Positions 23,132 to 33,099 of a stretch of 64,000 nucleotides of DNA are shown piece by piece. Location of the stretch: NCBI RefSeq assembly GCF_905171775.1, contig NC_053489.1:596606581-596670580 (forward strand), given 5' to 3'. The number at the start of each line of letters is the position of its first letter. Positions within the stretch are counted from its first letter, which is position 1. Origin of the DNA: Rana temporaria. Lineage: Eukaryota; Chordata; Amphibia; Anura; Ranidae. The position numbers and the translations under genes are program-made. A model generated the notes under the pieces. That model was not told where the DNA came from. It did no database searches and saw only the letters and a program-made list of their open reading frames with translations.

Positions 23132-23325
23132 CTGGTTAAAGTGTAAAAATTCAATTGTATCTATTCAAGCTTTAGGAAAGCTGGCTCTATGCTGAACAGG
23201 ATAATCTATCAGGGGGCATTCATTTAGTCATGATGTTAGCATGGGTGGAGAATATATACTTGTCTGGCCATTTTAAGATTAAACTATTTTACAAGTTAAA
23301 GTTTTCATACCTAGGACTGTGCTAG

Positions 23326-24050
23326 CAGGCAGACAGCCATCACCCAAGTTGGCTTAAGAATAGAATACTGATTGGACAATTTTTACGCATTAAGCGCAAC
23401 TGCATAAAACCCTCTGAATATAGGGAAGAAAGTAAAGACCTTTTACAAAAGGTTCAGAGAATGTGGATATGCCCACAACCAACTAAAAAGGGCAAAACAC
23501 AAGTTGGCATTGCAGAGTCAGGAGGATCTATTGGTAATTTCCACCAACGATTTTGGAGTGCGACAACCAAGATTGGAAACACAGGGTCCAATTATTGTGA
23601 TTACCCAATTTGGTGCACAGTGGGATGCTGTTCGCCGTATTCTTCAAAAACCCTGGGGAATCCTGACCAGTACCCCAGGCCTGGCCAGATTGGTAGGCCC
23701 ATCACCAAATATGGTAGCTAGAAGAGCTACAAACCTGGGTGATCTACTGACGAAATCAGAGTACATCAAAGATGGAGGCGCCACTTGGTTGTCTGATTAT
23801 CCCAGAAGTAGGGGCATGTTTTCATGTGGACATTGCCAAGTATGTCCGTATGTGGACAGACGTGAACAATTTTGTGACACACTTGGCGAGAGGGAATTCC
23901 AAATAAGGGATTTGATTAACTGTTCCTCATCCAGAGTAGTCTACATGATAACATGCCCCTGCAACAAAATGTATATAGGAAAGACAAAACGCCCCCTAAG
24001 AATTTGAATTTAAACACTTTGACTCAAAACATAATGGCAAATAAGAGGGT
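23326..24050 (+). pseudogene. PLE gene fragment: RT C-terminus, linker and GIY-YIG endonuclease
   Basis: Reading frames (with one frameshift near 23500-23560) give HHPSWLKNRILIGQFLRIKR, then DLLQKVQRMW, IVITQFGAQWDAVRRIL, GLARLVGPSPNMVARRATNL, the Cys cluster CGHCQVC, FCDTLGEREFQIRDLINCSS and the GIY-YIG core RVVYMITCPCNKMYIGKTKR. This is the RT-linker-endonuclease order of Penelope-like elements. The GIY-YIG domain is cut off after PLRI; a stop near 24007 and the palindrome at 24051 replace its C-terminus. The RT catalytic core is not present. Confidence 0.85.
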
Positions 24051-24129
24051 GTGACGATACAGGGGGTGTCGTGTCTTCTTCAGGAGAAATTTCTGCCTGA
24101 AGAAGATACAACACCCCCTGTATCGTCAC
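24051..24129. repeat. Palindrome with 34-nt arms at the end of the PLE gene
   Basis: Left arm 24051-24084 and right arm 24096-24129 are inverted copies with two G:U-compatible mismatches and an 11-nt loop. The left arm translates as EGVTIQGV in continuation of the PLE C-terminal frame, so the right arm appears to be an extra inverted copy. Confidence 0.85.
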
Positions 24130-25006
24130 GCGTAGGGGAGGGGACAGGATGTCAGGAAAGTCTGTGTGAGGCTGAGAGGTCTGTTTACCATATCCCGATC
24201 TGTACATCTCGCTTCAAGCCTGTTATAGGGTGGTGCACTGTAGCACCTACAGTATGTGAGTACCCACGGCAAGGGATCTCCCTTTTTATTTAAATAAATA
24301 TTGTTAAAACATTACTTGCACCATCTGTTTTTTTTTCTTATATATTCCTTGATCTGAAGCGACCTGCCAAGGAACCAGGAACCCAGGATTATCCATTAGA
24401 ACCCAGGTGTGGTTCATAAGCGTGCACAGACCAAGCTTAGTTGCAAAGTTGCACGCTCCAAGGTGAGCGTTCATTACCATAGGGGAGCACCTGTGTGACT
24501 ACACCTTGGCATGACTTTTGGATCACTCACTGGGCCATGTGTTGTTGTATGAACTGTATTATACATCACCCTTGGATTGCTGCTACTGATTACATGCACT
24601 AAAGCACTGTGGAATTTTTTATTTCATTTTTTATCCACACTGAAGCACCTTAGAATACTTTTATATGAACTTGTGTGTCATTTTTAATGCTTGGACTGTT
24701 TACCACTATTATATGCATGTTTGAGTCCTTATGCACCTTAGTGTGATGCAATTTTTTTGATGCAATTTTTTTTTAATCATGCTGTTTTTTTATGCGATTT
24801 ATATTTTTTGAATCATTATTTATATATATTGACTTGTACTATTTGTTTGCACATATCTACATCACTTACTGGACACATATCCCCCTTTACTTTGTATAGT
24901 GGTGTGTGCACTCATTTCATTAGCTCTGCGTTTTGTTCATTTTATTCACACTATATGTGATAGGTTACTGGGTTTTGACCAACACATGGGGATAGGCTTG
25001 GCCCTT
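24130..25006 (+). mobile_element. PLE 3' untranslated-like sequence
   Basis: T-rich sequence rich in short repeats (GATGCAATTTTTTTGATGCAATTTTTT at about 24745) follows the PLE coding fragment up to the next MITE. It has no ORF with a domain. Assigned to the PLE by position and composition only. Confidence 0.4.
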
Positions 25007-25879
25007 TTAACCTCCCTAGCGGTATGATTCTTTCAGAAAAAACATGCTGAAAGCGGTACCATTATTTGCAAGGAAATTTGGCGTTTTATATTGTAGGTCT
25101 GTAATTTTTAGAAATAACTCACTTAAATCTGACCAAACAAGATTCTAATAGGCATCCCGGGTATGACATTTTTTTAAAAACAAAATTATAAATTATAATA
25201 TAATAAATAATTATAAATAATTATAACAAATAATAATATAATTATAATAAAAATTATTCAATAATGTAATCAAATCAAAATCACTGAAATTTGCTCAGTT
25301 GCAGAATTGTTGCTGTCATTATTTTTTTTTTTTATGACGAATTTCCCCACAAATCGCTATCGCACAATTCTGCAAGTGATTATAATTTATTATCGCTGTT
25401 TTTTAGCTGATCTAAAACTATTTTTGACATAAAGGGACACTTTTGGTTGCTATGGACAATCTACAGTTTGCAGGGAGAAAGAAACGTTTTTATTATATAA
25501 AAGTACATGTAGGGCACTGGGCAGACCACTAGGGACAAGGGGGAGGTGTTTTTTTTTACATACAGTACTGTAATCTATAAGATTACAGTATACTGTATGT
25601 AAGGTGTTTGTTTACCTTTTTGAATTTGGCGCCGTTCTCCGTCCCCGTGCGTCGTAACGTCGCAGGGAACGGAGATCGGCGGCACAGGAGGACGCTGTGT
25701 GAATCGAGCGAGGTCCTGCTAGCTCACACAGCGCGGTGGCATCGCTGGATCCAGGGACAAGGTAAGTAAACAGTGCCTGTGGATCTAGCGAGGCAAGCCC
25801 GAGTCTGACTCGGGGTTACCGCTCGCAGCAGGAAAATCTAACCCCGAGTCAGACTCGGGAATACCGCCAGGCAGGTTAA
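25007..25879 (-). mobile_element. TTAA-flanked MITE (piggyBac-like), copy B, inverted relative to copy A
   Basis: TTAA at 25007-25010 and 25876-25879; ends CCTCCCTAGCGGTATG and ATACCGCCAGGCAGG. Sequence is the reverse complement of 20105-20985 throughout, including the TAATAATATAATTATAA stretch and the ACAGTATACTGTATG palindrome, with scattered substitutions and small indels. Confidence 0.8.
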
Positions 25880-26095
25880 GATGTTTTTTTTTCCACGAGT
25901 GCTCATGCTCGAAAAAAATATATAAACATTGTTTTAAGCAATATGTGGTATTTATATATGACCCTCATGTTGCATGTATGAGATGCTTTTGCACTTCTGG
26001 ACCCCTATGATGAATCCAATCTGTCCCCCTCGACATACAATATGTATACTATTGTCGGTCCTTTTCCATGTCTTGGTCTAATGTGGTTTGTCTTG

Positions 26096-26243
26096 TGTTC
26101 TCTGTCCTTTCCCTCTCTGTATTTCCCCCTGATTCTTTCCTCCCCCTCATTCCCTTTCTCTAATTTGTGAGACTGTATACCCTTTATAACAGTATTTACA
26201 TCATTCTTACTTACACCATTTGATTTGAGTAATATCTTGCTTT
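26096..26243 (+). repeat. 148-bp perfect direct repeat, copy 1
   Basis: Identical base for base to 27663-27810 (offset 1567). Starts TGTTCTCTGTCC and ends ATATCTTGCTTT; flanks differ immediately outside. Confidence 0.95.
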
Positions 26244-26856
26244 TTCATTTGCAGCATTTGTTTTTCAGTGCTCTGTTTCACATTTTTCTGCCTTTTACTA
26301 GTCCTTTTTTCACTCATTTCTCACACACATTCATCACTCACTTACATGCCTTTATTGCTTGTCTTTCTTTTTCCTTCCCCCGCTGCCTGTCTCTCTCTTA
26401 GCATCTCTCCAAATTCCTCACTTTTCCTCCTTTTTATTTTCCTTTTCCTTACACACACCGCCCTCATCTGTTAGTTAACCCTGTTCACTCCAGCTTATCA
26501 CACACACTTCATTATGTCACTTTTCACCCCATCCATTTTCACTCTTCCATGTCCCCCTCCCTCATTCCCACTCTCACTTCCTCTCTCCTTCCACCTCCCT
26601 TTCCCACAGCTTTTTATGCACCTGCACTTTATCACTCACTATTCCACCATTTTTTCACCCTTCTGCCCTCTCACTCTTTCACGCTTCTTCACATTCTCAC
26701 CTTTAGTGTCTCTCAATTCAATTCAACCCACGTGACACTATCACTTGATACAAGAAATCTACATATTTAGTCTTATTTATTTTCAATTAATTTAAGTTGT
26801 GGGATCTGTCAGGGCTGGCCATTAATGAGATCCAATTAATACAAGATGTGTTTTAT

Positions 26857-26858
<2 letters not shown>

Positions 26859-26936
<78 letters not shown>
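26859..26936. repeat. (TA)n microsatellite
   Basis: About 38 TA units with one C interruption near 26901. Confidence 0.95.
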
Positions 26937-26938
<2 letters not shown>

Positions 26939-27404
26939 GCACACTACTAAAATCTCATTTACGAATGCCTTTAATTACTTTACTGCAGGCCAAACCCCCC
27001 CCCCCTCCGCTTTCTCCCTTCCTATCCACCATTTTGTCGGGCGTCGCCCCCCCATCCGGTGACCCCCTGTGGAGTCACACATGATTACTCAGCAACCTTT
27101 TAGGACGCCTGTGTGGGGGCACCTTGAGGTTGGAACATCATCCAGGGAACCAGCTGGGCCTCCTTTGTTGCGACGATGAAGCTTTTTTTGGACTGTTCCA
27201 TACTCTTCTACTTGGTAAAGATGATTTCCATATCTACTTTTACTTTATTTTTTTTATTTTTTTTTATGTGCATTTATCTTTTCTCTCCCCCCTCCATTTC
27301 ACTAGTGCCCATATACAGACAGGGCCGGGGCGGGGGACAGTTGATATAAACATATAATTAATAAATAATTTTTTGCAATTTTCTTTTCAGTCACACCTAA
27401 GACC

Positions 27405-27433
27405 TCTGAAGAAGACCTTTAGGGTCGAAACGC
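27405..27433 (+). other. Hammerhead-like motif in PLE sequence (candidate)
   Basis: CTGAAGA, then a short GACC..GGTC hairpin, then CGAAACGCG: the spacing of a hammerhead core (CUGANGA - helix II - GAAA), except for one extra A between the first core block and helix II. Helices I and III were not established. Confidence 0.35.
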
Positions 27434-27662
27434 GCTAGAATCTATTTTTATATATGCTATGTTTACCCTTATCAAGCTGTATAATTACCTGTTGTGTGCT
27501 GTAAAAATTTATGGAATTGTAATGCCTTTTGTATTACCGCAACGTATGTCTTAACCATACTCCCCATCCCTCCTGTTGTATGTGTTATTCCCAATAAACC
27601 TTTTTTACACCCTTTTTTGCATTCTAACTCATTACTTGAGCTGCCTAAAAACTTCTCTGTCA

Positions 27663-27810
27663 TGTTCTCTGTCCTTTCCCTCTCTGTATTTCCCCCTGAT
27701 TCTTTCCTCCCCCTCATTCCCTTTCTCTAATTTGTGAGACTGTATACCCTTTATAACAGTATTTACATCATTCTTACTTACACCATTTGATTTGAGTAAT
27801 ATCTTGCTTT
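27663..27810 (+). repeat. 148-bp perfect direct repeat, copy 2
   Basis: Second copy of 26096-26243. The two copies bracket 1.4 kb that includes the hammerhead-like motif, as partial tandem PLE copies or pseudo-LTRs could. Confidence 0.95.
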
Positions 27811-29110
27811 GAAACAAAACAATGATTGCCAAGCACTGAATTACCATCAACAAATGTTGTTCCATTTTTCAGGGGGCGGTTACCCTGAATGGTGTAATGC
27901 CATTAAAAGGAACCATCAGAGGCCGTCCATATGTCCAGACAAAGCTATGCGAATCCCCTTTGCGAAACGTGTTGACGTCACCAGCGTCACGTGACATCCC
28001 TGCTCCATTGCGTCCAGGAAGCAAGCCCTCAGCGGGCATGGGAAACCGAAGGGACCCGACAACAGCTACACAAAGCGGCTTGTCCGCTGCCTTTTTGGAG
28101 GGACAGTTCCAGCACCCCATCCCACCACCCCTTTTGTGGTTTGCCTCACTAGCACTGGAGATCCTGATAACTTATGGACTGCATGAGTGATGACCGGCAG
28201 ATGCCTTTACTTCCTGGTTACCACACAGGGGTATTGTATGCTCTGATCACAAGCTACTAACTACTCTGCAGTTATGCCTTCATAAAAGCATCCATTTTTA
28301 TTGTACTGTATATTACCATCCGTACATACTAGGTTTATGACCGGATCCTCACTGAATGTAATATTTCCATCTGCTAATTGTCTTTTACATCAGATGCATG
28401 AGCAAACTCCTCTGTGGTTTCAATTATTGTGATTTTTCTTCCATCATCCACACTTCAATTGCCCTACTACGGACTTTGATGGTTTTGTCAGCTCTTCATT
28501 AACTTTCATATTTCACCCTCCAATTGGATTGTTGCATTGCTAGGGATACCTTCCTTAATTCAGTGTTTCCCTTGAGGCCCATCTCTATTCCCCCTCCCTT
28601 TTTCCACCCCTCCCCTTCCCTTTCCCATCCACCCCTTCCCCCACCCATGGGCTATAGCCTTCCAGGGACCTATATATGGATGGCCTATTTTATTCAATGA
28701 TTTAATAGATTTATACAACCTTTGTCGTGACAGGCCATCCATGTTGAGACTTCTGGGCGTCCAGACGATCGATTTATTGTTATTTATGTTGTTTGTTTTG
28801 TCCTGTGCTTATTTTTATTGTATCAGTTGCCACACGTGGAGATTGTTTAAATGCTTACATTTCCATTTGTTTGGTGTCAGATCTTTAGCATTTGTTCACC
28901 CTCTATAGAGAGGTGTTTTATTAAATACTATTTTCTATTTATTAATAAATTTGTACTTTTCTTAAATTCTCACTCATTTGACTTTGGTGTCCCTCATTTG
29001 GTCTTCTGGTCCCCTACTGGCTTGGTATGGGACATGTTTTTTGGTTTATATGCAGTATTATTTGACCAGAGAGACACCACCCACACTGGGTGCATAGTGT
29101 TAGTGAGTTA

Positions 29111-29984
29111 ATATTAGTGTGTTTCACACACCCATATGCCCTTTTCTTTTTTTTCTTTTTTTTTAGCAACAGAAGACTATTCACTGCATGATCTTTGCTA
29201 TTCCTTTTAATATCCCTTCTAACATTGCATAGAGGCTGATGCAAGCCTGTTATTGTTCTTTCGCATTTCACAGTTATCTAGCAGTCCATAGATAGCAGCT
29301 GTAAAACTCTAGGTAAAATTTGACTTTACCGTGAGAAGACTGATTTGCTGGATTGCAGAGTAGGCCCTTGTAGTAAGTTTACTCAGGTACAGTGACAACC
29401 CAATTTTTTTTCCCAATTGTTTGGAATTTTCTTCTATTGCCTGACTGTTCACTATTATAGCAAATTGACAGCAGCTGTCAACAAATAGAAAAAACAAAAC
29501 ACAAATAGGAAAGCCTTTTGTATCACAACAATATACAAATAAGTAAAGGTGAATTTTACTCATAACTATTATCTAGAGATTGAGTTCTGTGATGTGAGAG
29601 AAGAAAATGTGAGAGCTTATAACATCCTATATGCACAAATACTGTTAGATGAGCCAACAAAATTTATAGAAGTGTCACTTTAACTACTTTAAGTCTGGAC
29701 AGTTTCACCCATTTCCAGTCCAGGTAATTTTTAATCAAAATTACCCCTTTTTGGAAACTTGGTATTTATTAAAATGCATGGTGAGTTTTCTGAAGTTGTA
29801 ATTGTACAATAATTCAAAGGCATACTTACAATTACATCCCACAACACATTCTTCTGCTCCTCCTGAGTAAGTATGGGAGAACAGTTAGGAGCATGAGTTT
29901 GGGCTGAACATTGGCTGTTCGGAAGTTCTCCAAACAACCAAATTAATATCCAAATGCAAGTTGTTTCGTTGTCGTTGTCGTTGC
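29111..29984. other. No gene recognised
   Basis: AT-rich DNA; open frames at 29309-29563 and 29731-30084 (minus) are not supported by domains or splice sites. Confidence 0.45.
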
Positions 29985-30335
29985 TGCAATATTTCATTGC
30001 GTTACTGCCAGTTCTATGCGTTACTGCAAGTTTACCACCATTTAGTTCTGTGCGTTTCTGCAAGTTTAACGCCATATATTTCAATGCGTTACTGCAAGTT
30101 TAATGCCATACATTTCATTGTGTTACTGCAAGTTCAACGCCATTTATATTTCATTGCGTTACTGCAAGTTTAACGCTATTTAGTTCTGTGCATTACTGCA
30201 AGTTTAACGCCATATATTTCATTGCGTTACTGCAAGTTTTACGCCATATATTTCATTGCGTTATTGCACATGTAATGCCATATATTTCAGTGTGTTACTG
30301 CAAGTTTAACGCAATATAGTTCTGTACGTTTAGCC
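29985..30335. repeat. Minisatellite, ~37-bp unit, about 9 copies
   Basis: Degenerate units built on TTACTGCAAGTTTAACGCC followed by ATATATTTCATTGCG. Two unit classes alternate (TAGTTCTGTGCG versus ATATTTCATTGCG). It abuts the Tc1 remnant. Confidence 0.85.
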
Positions 30336-31116
30336 ACCTTTTGCAGCAGACACATCTCTATAACTGTTGAGAGGAGACTGTGTGAATCAGGCTTTCATGG
30401 TAGAATATCTGCTAGGAAACCACTGCTAAAGAAAGGCAACAAGCAGAAGAGACTTGTTTGGGCTAAAGAACACAAGGAATGGACATTAGACCAGTGGAAA
30501 TCTGTGCTTTGGTCTGATGAGTCCAAACTTGAGATCTTTGGTTCCAACCCCCATGTGTGTGTGTGACGTAGAAAAGGTGAACGGATGGACTCTACATGCC
30601 TGGTTTCCACCGTGAAGCATGGAGGTGGAGGTGTGATGGTGGGGGGTGCTTTGCTGGTGACACTGTTGGGGATTTAATCAAAATTGAAGGCATACTGAAC
30701 CAGCATGGCTACCACAGCATCTTGCAGCGGCATGCTATTCCATCCGGTTTGCGTCTGGTTGGACCATCATTTATTTTTCAACATGACAATGACCCCAAAC
30801 ACACCTCCAGGCTGTGTAAGGGCTATTTGACCAAGAAGGAGAGTGATGGGGTGCTGCGCCAGGTGACTACCTCTTGAAGCTCATCAAGAGAATGCCAAGA
30901 GTGTGCCAAGCAGTAATCAAAGCAAAAGGTGGCTACTTTAAAGAACCTAGAATATGAAATATATTTTCAGTTGTTTCACACTTTTTTGTTATGTATAATT
31001 CCACATGTGTTAATTCATAGTTTTGATGCCTTCAGTGTGAATCTACAATTTTCATAGTCATTAAAATAAAGAAAACTCTTTGAATGAGAAGGTGTGTCCA
31101 AACTTTTGGTCTGTAC

Positions 31117-31118
<2 letters not shown>
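30336..31118 (+). pseudogene. Tc1/mariner transposase, 5'-truncated and internally deleted
   Basis: Recognisable blocks: RISARKPLLKKGNKQKR, VWAKEHKEWTLDQWKSVLWS with the first catalytic Asp in SDESKLEIFG, KHGGGGVMVGG, and FQHDNDPKHTSR with the second Asp. After GVLRQV the sequence jumps to YLLKLIKRMPRVCQAVI. The block that carries the third catalytic acid in DD34E Tc1 transposases is therefore deleted. The right end reads CCAAACTTTTGGTCTGTACTG, the Tc1-type TIR. The N-terminal HTH region and left TIR are missing. Stops and frameshifts are present. Confidence 0.9.

Positions 31119-31120
<2 letters not shown>

Positions 31121-31177
<57 letters not shown>
31121..31177. repeat. (TA)n microsatellite
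   Basis: TA array directly downstream of the Tc1 right end, probably grown from the TA target site. Confidence 0.95.
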
Positions 31178-31180
<3 letters not shown>

Positions 31181-31436
31181 TATATATTTATATGGCCAAT
31201 TATCTATAGTGACTAGATGGGAATCGGTTCTAGAATATTTTTTTTTACCTATCAAGATAGAAAAGGGCTCTTTATTGTAAGAGTGGTCTGCCTATGGGTT
31301 TCTTTGGTGAAGAAAGGTGGTAGCCAGCTTCTATCACAAGAGAACTAAATAAACCAGTTATATTTCTTTATTGAAATGTAATCTCTGATTAGAATACTGC
31401 AGAAACTGTTCCTCTAAGTATTTTCTTTTGAAGTTG

Positions 31437-31438
31437 AA

Positions 31439-31486
<48 letters not shown>

Positions 31487-33075
31487 CAGGATTTATATAG
31501 CGCCAACAGTTTGCACAGCACTTTACAACATGAGGGCAGACAGCACAGTAAGGCCTCGTACACACGATAGGTTAGTCTGATGGACCGTTTTCATCGGTCA
31601 AAACTGATCGTGTGTGGGCCCCATAGGTTATTTAACTATCGGTTAAAAAAAGCCAACTTGCTTTAAATTTAACCGATGGATTCCTAACCAATAGGTCAAA
31701 ACCGATCGTTAGTAGGCACGACCATCGGTTAAAAATCCATGCATGTTCAGAATCAAGTTGACGCATGCTTGGAAGCATTGAACTTAATTTTTTTCAGCAC
31801 TTTGTTGTGTTTTTCACGTCACCACGTTCTGACACAAACGGTTATTTAACCGATGGTGTGTGGGCGCGAAGGACCATCAGGCAACTTCATCGGTTAACCG
31901 ATGACAACTGTCCTTCAGACCGTTCTCATCGGATGGACTGATTGTGTGTACGAGGCTTTACAATACCATTCAATACAGGAGAAATCAGAGGGCCCAGCTT
32001 TTTATAGCTTACAATCTAGCAGGGAGGGTCAAGTGATACAAACCGTAATAGCTGTGGGGGAATGAGGTTTCAAAGATTGTCTAAAAGCGAAACAGAGTAG
32101 GAGACAGTAGCACAGATTGGTGTAGGAAATTCCATAGGATAAGAGAGACTCAGGAAAAGTCCTGGAGGCAAGCATGGAAGGAGGTGACAAGGGAGCTAGA
32201 GAGCAGGAGGTCTTGAGGAATGAAGATAATGATTAGGTTGGTGTTTTGAGACTAGGTTAGTGATGTAGCTGGGCACCGATTTGTGGACAGCTTTGTAAGT
32301 TGTTAGTATTTTGAATTTTATTTGTTGAGTGAGCAGAAGCCAGTGGAGGGATTGGCAGAGAGGAGTAGCAGACACTGAATGGTTGGTAAGGTGAATGAGC
32401 CTGGCAGCAGCATTCATAATGGGCTGAAGGAGGGATAGGTTATGTAAAGGTAATCCCATGAGGAAGGAGTTTCAGAAGTCAAGGCGAGAGATGACTATTG
32501 AGTGAATTAGAACGTTTGTGGTGTCATTGGTTAGGAAATTGAATATTTTGAAGATGTTGCAGAGGTTGAGGTGGCAAGATTTGAACCGTGATTGGACGTT
32601 AAGCCAAAAAGGATAGTCCCCCCAGAACCTTGGCATGTTGGGACAGGCTGATAGTTGTGCCATCAATCTGACAGAGAAATCAGGAGAAGAGGCACATGAG
32701 GGAGAAAAAATTATGAGCTCAGTTTTGAATAGATTGAGTTTGAAGAAGTGGTGGACATCCAGGCTAATATGTCTGTTAGTAAATTTGTGATACACGAGGA
32801 GACTGAAGGATAGAGCTGAGGGGTAGAGAGATAAGTGTCATCAACATGGAGATGGTATTGGAAGCCATGGAAGGCTATTACCTGACTCAGGGAGGAGGTG
32901 TAGATGGAAAATAGAAGAGGTCCAAGAACAGCACCTTGGGGGGACCCTGACAGTGAAAGGCAGAGGAGAGGAGGAAGCAGAATTGTACTGAGAGTAACGC
33001 TATAGGTGTGCTTGGATAAGTAGGATGATAACAGAGGCGATTCAGTTCGCATGCGTTGCGCTATACAAGTCATTC
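31437..33075 (-). mobile_element. L2-type LINE, 5'-truncated, antisense
   Basis: The (TTA)n array at 31439-31484 followed by ATAGCGCCAACAGTTTGCAC is, on the minus strand, the 3' tail of an L2-type LINE, as in the plus-strand copy ending at 50200. Minus-strand translation gives SGSPQGAVLGPLLFSIYTSS and HVDDTY (RT motif; the family has YADDT), then LIHSIVISRLDF, IMNAAARLIHLTNHS and SLHWLLLTQQIKFKILTTYK. Stops and frameshifts break the ORF. A mariner-like MITE sits in its 3' UTR. Confidence 0.85.
31551..31958. mobile_element. Mariner-like MITE with TA duplication, nested in L2
   Basis: Ends AGGCCTCGTACACACGA and TGTGTGTACGAGGCTT, with TA at 31549-31550 and 31959-31960. Interior has repeated ATCGGTTAA / TTAACCGAT motifs in both orientations. 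Removing it rejoins the L2 3' UTR as seen in the 50-kb copy. Confidence 0.85.
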
Positions 33076-33096
33076 ATTCATTCATTCATTCATTCA
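33041..33096 (+). repeat. (TTCA)n with a GCGCTATACAAG leader
   Basis: Seven TCAT units follow TGCGCTATACAAG. This resembles a LINE 3' terminus of a different subfamily (GCGCTATA..(ATTC)n), placed directly at the truncated 5' end of the L2 and in the opposite orientation. Confidence 0.6.
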
Positions 33097-33099
33097 TAA

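Larger units (their letters stand above)
25880..29110 (+). mobile_element. Penelope-like UTR / pseudo-LTR complex
   Basis: Pyrimidine-rich, ORF-poor sequence like other PLE flanks here. It holds the CTGAAGAAGACC..GGTCGAAACGCG motif at 27405-27433 and a related GCGAAACGTGTTGACG block at about 27967-27983. A 148-bp segment is duplicated perfectly (26096-26243 and 27663-27810). No RT or endonuclease coding is seen, so the assignment is by motif and texture; more than one insertion is probably involved. Confidence 0.4.

Noticed and set aside
26268..26770. Ser/Leu/Pro-rich frames resembling secreted or membrane proteins
   Set aside because: Pyrimidine-rich PLE-like untranslated sequence gives hydrophobic frames by composition; no start context or homology.
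29985..30335. CRISPR-like regular repeats
   Set aside because: Repeats are contiguous and degenerate with no unique spacers; it is a eukaryotic minisatellite.
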